This document shows, in pieces, positions 53,169 through 62,996 of a stretch of DNA of 64,000 nucleotides. The notes beneath the pieces are model-generated. The model saw only the letters and a list, made by a program, of their open reading frames with translations, had not been told where the DNA came from and ran no database searches. The stretch spans positions 310,001-374,000 of the forward strand of contig NW_025813595.1 of assembly GCF_910589235.1 (NCBI RefSeq), in the 5' to 3' direction. Every line of letters begins with the position of its first letter. The first letter of the stretch is position 1. This stretch comes from Vespa crabro. Its lineage: Eukaryota > Arthropoda > Insecta > Hymenoptera > Vespidae. The position numbers were made by a program, and so were the translations under genes.

Positions 53169-53850
53169 TTTAAACATAGTAAAAACGATATATTCTTGTT
53201 ATATTCTTTATTCTGCATCGATAGAATATAAAATCAATGAAATTGAACGAGATTTCAAGTTTTCGTTTTTCGACGATACGCGTATATGAGCGAAAAATCG
53301 TATATACGATATGAAAGAATGTTAAAAACTTTGATTCCAATATAAAATAGATGTTTGATCTTATGAAATGCAATGTTCTGAATCGATTGGTAACATTTTT
53401 CTAACTGTGGCACAAGTATTATTAAAGATTTCACGATTTTATCTTCGCATATACCGAAATTCGCGTATATCGATTACGTTTTTCGACAATTATCATATGA
53501 AAACGCGTATTTAAACATAGTAAAAACGATATATTCTTGTTATATTCTTTATTCTGAATCGATAGAATATAAAATCAATGAAATTGAACGAGATTTCAAG
53601 TTTTCGTTTTTCGACGATACGCGTATATGAGCGAAAAATCGTATATACGATATGAAAGAATGTTAAAAACTTTGATTCCAATATAAAATAGATGTTTGAT
53701 CTTATGATATGCAATGTTCTGAATCGGTTGGTAACATTTTTCTAACTTTGGCACAAATATTATTAAAGATTTCACGATTTTATCTTCGCATATACCGAAA
53801 TTCGCGTATGTCGATTAGGTTTTTCGACAATTATCATATGAAAACGCGTA

Positions 53851-54179
53851 TTTAAACATAGTAAAAACGTTATATTCTTTATTCTGCATCGATAGAATAT
53901 AAAATCAATGAAATTGAACGAGATTTCAACTTTTCGTTTTTCGACGATACGCGTTTATGAGCGAAAAATCGTATAAACGATATGAAAGAATGTTAAAATT
54001 TTGATTCCAATACAAAATAGATGTCTGATCTTATGAAATGCAATGTTCTGAATCGATTGGTAACATTTTTCTAACTGTGGCACAAGTATTATTAAAGATT
54101 TCACGATTTTATCTTCGCATATACCGAAATTCGCGTATGTCGATTAAGTTTTTCGACAATTATCATATGAAAACGCGTA
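53851..54179 (+). repeat. 329-bp monomer, type C (1 of 6)
   Basis: Lacks one unit of the internal 11-bp tandem repeat (CGTTATATTCTTTATTCTGC) and one further base (GTTAAAATTTTGATTCC). It carries CGTTTATGAGCG with CGTATAAACGATATG, CAATACAAAATAG and GATGTCTGATC. Left hairpin arm CGTTTAT at 53952-53958, right arm ATAAACG at 53973-53979. This copy has CAACTTTTCG. Confidence 0.95.
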
Positions 54180-54520
54180 TTTAAACATAGTAAAAACGTT
54201 ATATTCTTGTTATATTCTTTATTCTGCATCGATAGAATATAAAATCAATGAAATTGAACGAGATTTCAAGTTTTCGTTTTTCGACGATACGCGTATATGA
54301 GCGAAAAATCGTATATACGATATGAAAGAATGTTAAAAACTTTGATTCCAATATAAAATAGATGTTTGATCTTATGATATGCAATGTTCTGAATCGATTG
54401 GTAACATTTTTCTAACTTTGGCACAAATATTATTAAATATTTCACGATTTTATCTTCGCATATACCGAAATTCGCGTATGTCGATTAGGTTTTTCGACAA
54501 TTATCATATGAAAACGCGTA

Positions 54521-54849
54521 TTTAAACATAGTAAAAATGTTATATTCTTTATTCTGCATCGATAGAATATAAAATCAATGAAATTGAACGAGATTTCAAA
54601 TTTTCGATTTTCGACGATACGCGTTTATGAGCGAAAAATCGTATAAACGATATGAAAGAATGTTAAAATTTTGATTCCAATACAAAATAGATGTCTGATC
54701 TTATGAAATGCAATGTTCTGAATCGATTGGTAACATTTTTCTATCTGTGGCACAAGTATTATTAAAGATTTCACGATTTTATCTTCGCATATACCGAAAT
54801 TCGCGTATGTCGATTAAGTTTTTCGACAATTATCATATGAAAACGCGTA
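54521..54849 (+). repeat. 329-bp monomer, type C (2 of 6)
   Basis: Same 11-bp and 1-bp deletions and the same paired hairpin changes. It has AAAAATGTTATATTC, CAAATTTTCGATTTTCG and CTATCTGTGG, shared with the copy at 60281, which marks these two as closest relatives. Confidence 0.95.
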
Positions 54850-55804
54850 TTTAAACATAGTAAAAACGTTATATTCTTGTTATATTCTTTATTCTGCATC
54901 GATAGAATATAAAATCAATGAAATTGAACGAGATTTCAAGTTTTCGTTTTTCGACGATACGCGTATATGAGCGAAAAATCGTATATGCGATATGAAAGAA
55001 TGTTAAAAACTTTGATTCCAATATAAAATAGATGTTTGATCTTATGAAATGCAATGTTCTGAATCAATTGGTAACATTTTTCTAACTGTGGCACAAGTAT
55101 TATTAAAGATTTCACGATTTTATCTTCGCATATACCGAAATTCGCGTATGTCGATTAAGTTTTTCGACAATTATCATATGAAAACGCGTATTTAAACATA
55201 GTAAAAACGTTATATTCTTGTTATATTCTTTATTCTGCATCGATAGAATATAAAATCAATGAAATTGAACGAGATTTCAAGTATTCGTTTTTCGACGATA
55301 CGCGTATATGAGCGAAAAATCGTATATACGATATGAAGGAATGTTAAAAACTTTGATTCCAATATATAATAGATGTTTGATCTTATGAAATGCAATGTTC
55401 TGAATCAATTGGTAACATTTTTCTAACTGTGGCACAAGTATTATTAAAGATTTCACGATTTTATCTTCGCATATACCGAAATTCGCGTATGTCGATTAAG
55501 TTTTTCGACAATTATCATATGAAAACGCGTATTTAAACATAGTAAAAACGTTATATTCTTGTTATATTCTTTATTCTGCATCGATAGAATATAAAATCAA
55601 TGAAATTGAACGAGATTTCAAGTATTCGTTTTTCGACGATACGCGTATATGAGCGAAAAATCGTATATACGATATGAAGGAATGTTAAAAACTTTGATTC
55701 CAATATAAAATAGATGTTTGATCTTATGAAATGCAATGTCCTGAATCGATTGGTAACATTTTTCTAACTGTGGCACAAGTATTATTTAAGATTTCACGAT
55801 TTCA
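54850..55804 (+). repeat. E and F type monomers
   Basis: E (54850) has TATATGCGATATG and GAATCAATTGG. F (55191 and 55532) has CAAGTATTCG and GAAGGAATG. The second F also has CAATGTCCTG and ATTATTTAAGA and turns, near 55805, into the TTTGCATATACC type with the shortened ACGTTTTCGAC. E and F recur at 60610-61291. Confidence 0.82.
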
Positions 55805-57420
55805 TCTTTGCATATACCGAAATTCGCGTATGTCGATTACGTTTTCGACAATTATCATATGAAAACGCGTATTTAAACATAGTAAAAACGTTATATTCTT
55901 GTTATATTCTTTATTCTGCATCGATAGAATATAAAATCAATGAAATTGAACGAGATTTCAAGTTTTCGTTTTTCGACGATACGCGTATATGAGCGAAAAA
56001 TCGTATATACGATATGAAAGAATGTTAAAAACTTTGAATCCAATATAAAATGAATGTTTGATCTTATGAAATGCAATGTTCTGAATCGATTGGTAACATT
56101 TTTCTAACTGTGGCACAAGTATTATTAAAGATTTCACGATTTTATCTTCGCATATACCGAAATTCGCGTATGTGGATTACGTTTTTCGACAATTATCATA
56201 TGAAAACGCGTATTTAAACATAATAAAAACGTTATATTCTTGTTATATTCTTTATTCTGCATCGATAGAATATAAAATCAATGAAATTGGACGAGATTTC
56301 AAGTTTTCGTTTTTCGACGAAACGCGTATATGAGCGAAAAATCGTGTATACGATATGAAAGAATGTTAAAAACTTTGATTCCAATATAAAATAGATGTTT
56401 GATCATATGAAATGCAATGTTCTGAATCGATTGGTAACATTTTTCTAACTGTGGCACAAGTATTATTAAAGATTTTACGATTTTATCTTCGCATATACCG
56501 AAATTCGCGTATGTCGATTATGTTTTTCGACAATTATCATATGAAAACGCGTATTTAAACATAATAAAAACGTTATATTCTTGTTATATTCTTTATTCTG
56601 CATCGATAGAATATAAAATCAATGAAATTGAACGAGATTTCAAGTTTTCGTTTTTCGACGAAACGCGTATATGAGCGAAAAATCGTGTATACGATATGAA
56701 AGAATGTTAAAAACTTTGATTCCAATATAAAATAGATGTTTGATCATATGAAATGCAATGTTCTGAATCGATTGGTAACATTTTTCTAACTGTGGCACAA
56801 GTATTATTAAAGATTTCACGATTTTATCTTCGCATATACCGAAATTCGCGTATGTCGATTACGTTTTTCGACAATTATCATATGAAAACGCGTATTTAAA
56901 CATAGTAAAAACGTTATATTCTTGTTATATTCTTTATTCTGCATCGATAGAATATAAAATCAATGAAATTGAACGACATTTCAAGTTTTCGTTTTTCGAC
57001 GATACGCGTATATGAGCGAAAAATCGTATATACGATATGAAAGAATGTTAAAAACTTTGATTCCAATATAAAATAGATGTTTGATCTTATGAAATGTAAT
57101 GTTCTGAATCGATTGGTAACATTTTTCTAACTGTGGCACAAGTATTATTAAAGATTTCACGATTTTATCTTCGCATATACTGAAATTCGCGAATGTCGAT
57201 TACGTTTTTCGACAATTATCATATGAAAACGCGTATTTAAACATAGTAAAAACGTTATATTCTTGTTATATTCTTTATTCCGCATCGATAGAATATAAAA
57301 TCATTGAAATTGAACGAGATTTCAAGTTTTCGTTTTTCGACGATACGCGTATATGAGCGAAAAATCGTATATACGATATGAAAGAATGTTAAAAACTTTG
57401 ATTCCAATATAAAATAGATG
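55805..57420 (+). repeat. Multi-monomer block, copy 3 of 3
   Basis: Repeats about 50030-51650 at an offset of about 5,771 bp: the TTTGCATATACC end with ACGTTTTCGAC, then TTTGAATCCAATATAAAATGAATG with GTGGATTACG, ATTGGACGAG, the second CATAATAAAAACG monomer, CGACATTTC with TACTGAAATTCGCGAATG, and TTCCGCATCG with TCATTG. The R-type monomer (57236) changes in its second half to GATGTCTGATCTTATTAAATG, which matches 62656-62996 instead of the first copy. Confidence 0.87.
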
Positions 57421-58258
57421 TCTGATCTTATTAAATGCAATGTTCTTAATCGATTGGTAACATTTTTCTAACTGTGGCACAAGTATTATTAAAGATTTCA
57501 CGATTTTATCTTCGCATATACCGAAATTCGCGTATGTCGATTACGTTTTTCGACAATTATCATATGAAAACGCGTATTTAAACATAGTAAAAACGATATC
57601 TTCTTGTTATATTCTTTATTCTGCATCGATAGAATATAAAATCAATGAAATTGAACGAGATTTCAAGTTTTCGTTTTTCGACGATACGCGTATATGAGCG
57701 AAAAATCGTATATACGATATGAAAGAATGTTAAAAACTTTGATTCCAATATAAAATAGATGTTTGATCTTATGAAATGCAATGTTCTGAATCGAATGGTA
57801 ACATTTTTCTAACTGTGGCACAAGTATTATTAAAGATTTCACAATTTCATCTTCGCATATACCGAAATTCGCGTATGTCGATTACGTTTTTCGACAATTA
57901 TCATATGAAAACGCGTATTTAAACATAGTAAAAACGATATATTCTTGTTATATTCTTTATTCTGCATCGATAGAATATAAAATCAATGAAATTGAACGAG
58001 ATTTCAAGTTTTCGTTTTTCGACGATACGCGTATATGAGCGAAAAATCGTATATACGATATGAAAGAATGTTAAAAACTTTGATTCCAATATAAAATAGA
58101 TGTTTGATCTTATGATATGCAATGTTCTGAATCGATTGGTAAAATTTTTCTAACTTTGGCACAAATATTATTAAAGATTTCACGATTTTATCTTCGCATA
58201 TACCGAAATTCGCGTATGTCGATTAGGTTGTTCGACAATTATCATATGAAAACGCGTA

Positions 58259-58587
58259 TTTAAACATAGTAAAAACGTTATATTCTTTATTCTGCATCGA
58301 TAGAATATAAAATCAATGAAATTGAACGAGATTTCAAATTTTCGTTTTTCGACGATACGCGTTTATGAGCGAAAAATCGTATAAACGATATGAAAGAATG
58401 TTAAAATTTTGATTCCAATACAAAATAGATGTCTGATCTTATGAAATGCAATGTTCTGAATCGATTGGTAACATTTTTCTAACTGTGGCACAAGTATTAT
58501 TAAAGATTTCACGATTTTATCTTCGCATATACCGAAATTCGCGTATGTCGATTAAGTTTTTCGACAATTATCATATGAAAACGCGTA
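58259..58587 (+). repeat. 329-bp monomer, type C (3 of 6)
   Basis: Same deletions and paired hairpin changes as the other C copies, with CAAATTTTCGTTTTTCG. The preceding monomer ends with GATTAGGTTGTTCG, shared with the copy before 59270. Confidence 0.95.
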
Positions 58588-59269
58588 TTTAAACATAGTA
58601 AAAACGTTATATTCTTGTTATATTCTTTATTCTGCATCGATAGAATATAAAATCAATGAAATTGAACGAGATTTCAAGTTTTCGTTTTTCGACGATACGC
58701 GTATATGAGCGAAAAATCGTATATACGATATGAAAGAATGTTAAAAACTTTGATTCCAATATAAAATAGATGTTTGATCTTATGAAATGCAATGTTCTGA
58801 ATCGATTGGTAACATTTTTCTAACTGTGGCACAAGTATTATTAAAGATTTCACAATTTTATCTTCGCATATACCGAAATTCGCGTATGTCGATTACGTTT
58901 TTCGACAATTATCATATGAAAACGCGTATTTAAACATAGTAACAACGATATATTCTTGTTATATTCTTTATTCTGCATCGATAGAATATAAAATCAATGA
59001 AATTGAACGAGATTTCAAGTTTTCGTTTTTCGACGATACGCGTATATGAGCGAAAAATCGTATATACGATATGAAAGAATGTTAAAAACTTTGATTCCAA
59101 TATAAAATAGATGTTCGATCTTATGAAATGCAATGTTCTGAATCGATTGGTAACATTTTTCTAACTTTGGCACAAATATTATTAAAGATTTCACGATTTT
59201 ATCTTCGCATATACCGAAATTCGCGTATGTCGATTAGGTTGTTCGACAATTATCATATGAAAACGCGTA

Positions 59270-59598
59270 TTTAAACATAGTAAAAACGTTATATTCTTTA
59301 TTCTGCATCGATAGAATATAAAATCAATGAAATTGAACGAGATTTCAAATTTTCGTTTTTCGACGATACGCGTTTATGAGCGAAAAATCGTATAAACGAT
59401 ATGAAAGAATGTTAAAATTTTGATTCCAATACAAAATAGATGTCTGATCTTATGAAATGCAATGTTCTGAATCGATTGGTAACATTTTTCTAACTGTGGC
59501 ACAAGTATTATTAAAGATTTCACGATTTTATCTTCGCATATACCGAAATTCGCGTATGTCGATTAAGTTTTTCGACAATTATCATATGAAAACGCGTA
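59270..59598 (+). repeat. 329-bp monomer, type C (4 of 6)
   Basis: Same deletions and paired hairpin changes. I see no difference from the copy at 58259, 1,011 bp upstream, in line with a recent trimer duplication. Confidence 0.95.
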
Positions 59599-60280
59599 TT
59601 TAAACATAGTAAAAACGTTATATTCTTGTTATATTCTTTATTCTGCATCGATAGAATATAAAATCAATGAAATTGAACGAGATTTCAAGTTTTCGTTTTT
59701 CGACGATACGCGTATATGAGCGAAAAATCGTATATACGATATGAAAGAATGTTAAAAACTTTGATTCCAATATAAAATAGATGTTTGATCTTATGAAATG
59801 CAATGTTCAGAATCGATTGGTAACATTTTTCTAACTGTGGCACAAGTATTATTAAAGATTTCACAATTTTATCTTCGCATATACCTAAATTCGCGTATGT
59901 CGATTAAGTTTTTCGACAATTATCATATGAAAACGCGTATTTAAACATAGTAAAAACGTTATATTCTTGTTATATTCTTTATTCTGCATCGATAGAATAT
60001 AAAATCAATGAAATTGAACGAGATTTCAAGTTTTCGTTTTTCGACGATACGCGTATATGAGCGAAAAATCGTATATACGATATGAAAGAATGTTAAAAAC
60101 TATGATTCCAATATAAAATAGATGTTTGATCTTATGATATGCAATGTTCTGAATCGATTGGTAACATTTTTCTAACTTTGGCACAAATATTATTAAAGAT
60201 TTCACGATTTTATCTTCGCATATACCGAAATTCGCGTATGTCGATTAGGTTTTTCGACAATTATCATATGAAAACGCGTA

Positions 60281-60609
60281 TTTAAACATAGTAAAAATGT
60301 TATATTCTTTATTCTGCATCGATAGAATATAAAATCAATGAAATTGAACGAGATTTCAAATTTTCGATTTTCGACGATACGCGTTTATGAGCGAAAAATC
60401 GTATAAACGATATGAAAGAATGTTAAAATTTTGATTCCAATACAAAATAGATGTCTGATCTTATGAAATGCAATGTTCTGAATCGATTGGTAACATTTTT
60501 CTATCTGTGGCACAAGTATTATTAAAGATTTCACGATTTTATCTTCGCATATACCGAAATTCGCGTATGTCGATTAAGTTTTTCGACAATTATCATATGA
60601 AAACGCGTA
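60281..60609 (+). repeat. 329-bp monomer, type C (5 of 6)
   Basis: Same deletions and paired hairpin changes. AAAAATGTTATATTC, CGATTTTCGACG and CTATCTGTGG link it to the copy at 54521, 5,760 bp upstream, and both are followed by an E monomer. Confidence 0.95.
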
Positions 60610-60950
60610 TTTAAACATAGTAAAAACATTATATTCTTGTTATATTCTTTATTCTGCATCGATAGAATATAAAATCAATGAAATTGAACGAGATTTCAAG
60701 TTTTCGTTTTTCGACGATACGCGTATATGAGCGAAAAATCGTATATGCGATATGAAAGAATGTTAAAAACTTTGATTCCAATATAAAATAGATGTTTGAT
60801 CTTATGAAATGCAATGTTCTGAATCAATTGGTAACATTTTTCTAACTGTGGCACAAGTATTATTAAAGATTTCACGATTTTATCTTCGCATATACCGAAA
60901 TTCGCGTATGTCGATTACGTTTTTCGACAATTATCATATGAAAACGCGTA

Positions 60951-62314
60951 TTTAAACATAGTAAAAACGTTATATTCTTGTTATATTCTTTATTCTGCAT
61001 CGATAGAATATAAAATCAATGAAATTGAACGAGATTTCAAGTATTCGTTTTTCGACGATACGCGTATATGAGCGAAAAATCGTATATACGATATGAAGGA
61101 ATGTTAAAAACTTTGATTCCAATATAAAATAGATGTTTGATCTTATGAAATGCAATGTCCTGAATCGATTGGTAACATTTTTCTAACTGTGGCACAAGTA
61201 TTATTTAAGATTTCACGATTTCATCTTCGCATATACAGAAATTCGCTTATGTCGATTACGTTTTTCGACAATTATCATATGAAAACGCGTATTTAAACAT
61301 AGTAAAAACGTTATATTCTTGTTATATTCTTTATTCTGCATCGATAGAATATAAAATCAATGAAATTGAACGAGATTTCAAGTTTTCGTTTTTCGACGAT
61401 ACGCGTATATGAGCGAAAAATCGTATATACGATATGAAAGAATGTTAAAAACTTTGATTCCAATATAAAATAGATGTTCGATCTTATGAAATGCAATGTT
61501 CTGAATCGATTGGTAACATTTTTCTAACTGTGGCACAAGTATTATTAAAGATTTCACGATTTGATCTTCGCATATACCGAAATTCGCGTATGTCGATTAC
61601 GTTTTTCGACAATTATCATATGAAAACGCGTATTTAAACATAGTAAAAACGTTATATTCTTGTTATATTCTTTATTCTGCATCGATAGAATATAAAATCA
61701 ATGAAATTGAACGAGATTTCAAGTATTCGTTTTTCGACGATACGCGTATATGAGCGAAAAATCGTATATACGATATGAAGGAATGTTAAAAACTTTGATT
61801 CCAATATAAAATAGATGTTTGATCGTATGAAATGCAATGTCCTGAATCGATTGGTAACATTTTTCTAACTGTGGCACAAGTATTATTTAAGATTTCACGA
61901 TTTTATCTTCGCATATACAGAAATTCGCTTATGTCGATTACGTTTTTCGACAATTATCATATGAAAACGCGTATTTAAACATAGTAAAAACGTTATATTC
62001 TTGTTATATTCTTTATTCTGCATCGATAGAATATAAAATCAATGAAATTGAACGAGATTTCAAGTTTTCGTTTTTCGACGATACGCGTATATGAGCGAAA
62101 AATCGTATATACGATATGAAAGAATGTTAAAAACTTTGATTCCAATATAAAATAGATGTTCGATCTTATGAAATGCAATGTTCTGAATCGATTGGTAACA
62201 TTTTTCTAACTGTGGCACAAGTATTATTAAAGATTTCACGATTTTATCTTCGCATATACCGAAATTCGCGTATGTCGATTACGTTTTTCGACAATTATCA
62301 TATGAAAACGCGTA
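60951..62314 (+). repeat. F-G dimer, two tandem copies of 682 bp
   Basis: F monomers (60951, 61633) have CAAGTATTCG, GAAGGAATG, CAATGTCCTG, ATTATTTAAGA and CAGAAATTCGCTTATG. G monomers (61292, 61974) have GATGTTCGATC. The dimers differ at a few bases: TTTCATCTTCGC and GATCTTATG in the first F against TTTTATCTTCGC and GATCGTATG in the second, and CGATTTGATC only in the first G. Confidence 0.85.
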
Positions 62315-62996
62315 TTTAAACATAGTAAAAACGTTATATTCTTGTTATATTCTTTATTCTGCATCGATAGAATATAAAATCAATGAAATTGAACGAGATT
62401 TCAAGTTTTCGATTTTCGACGATACGCGTATATGAGCGAAAAATCGTATATACGATATGAAAGAATGTTAAAAACTTTGATTCCAATATAAAATAGTTGT
62501 TTGATCCTTTGAAATGCAATGTTCTGAATCGATTGGTAACATTTTTCTAACTGTGGCACAAGTATTATTAAAGATTTCACGATTTTATCTTCGCATATAC
62601 CGAAATTCGCGTATGTCAATTACGTTTTTCGACAATTATCATATGAAAACGCGTATTTAAACATAGTAAAAACGTTATATTCTTGTTATATTCTTTATTC
62701 TGCATCGATAGAATATAAAATCAATGAAATTGAACGAGATTTCAAGTTTTCGTTTTTCGACGATACGCGTATATGAGCGAAAAATCGTATATACGATATG
62801 AAAGAATGTTAAAAACTTTGATTCCAATATAAAATAGATGTCTAATCTTATTAAATGCAATGTTCTGAATCGATTGGTAACATTTTTCTAACTGTGGCAC
62901 AAGTATTATTAAAGATTTCACGATTTTATCTTCGCATATACCGAAATTCGCGTATGTCGATTACGTTTTTCGACAATTATCATATGAAAACGCGTA
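62315..62996 (+). repeat. Monomers 184-185
   Basis: The first has TCGATTTTCGACG, ATAGTTGTTTGATCCTTTG and GTCAATTACG and is related to 52828. The second has GATGTCTAATCTTATTAAATG, close to the second half of the monomer at 57236. They bridge the F-G dimers to the last A-B-C run. Confidence 0.78.

Larger units (their letters stand above)
53169..54849 (+). repeat. First appearance of B-C dimers
   Basis: Monomer A (53169) has AAAACGATATATTC. Monomer B (53510) has the same start plus TTATGATATGC, TAACTTTGGCACAAATATT and GATTAGG. It is followed by the 329-bp C monomer, another B-type monomer (54180) and a second C. Each B-C pair is 670 bp. The A-B-C order recurs at 57577-58587 and at 62997-64000. 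Confidence 0.88.
57577..60950 (+). repeat. 1,011-bp trimer series B-C-D
   Basis: After an A monomer (57577), three trimers follow at 57918, 58929 and 59940, each with a B-type monomer (TAACTTTGGCACAAATATT, GATTAGG), a 329-bp C monomer and a 341-bp third monomer. The spacing of 1,011 bp equals 341 + 329 + 341. The third monomer is type D (CACAATTTTATC) in the first two and type E (TATATGCGATATG) in the third. The B of the middle trimer is a hybrid that starts like A (AACAACGATATATTC) and keeps TTATGAAATGC. Confidence 0.88.
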
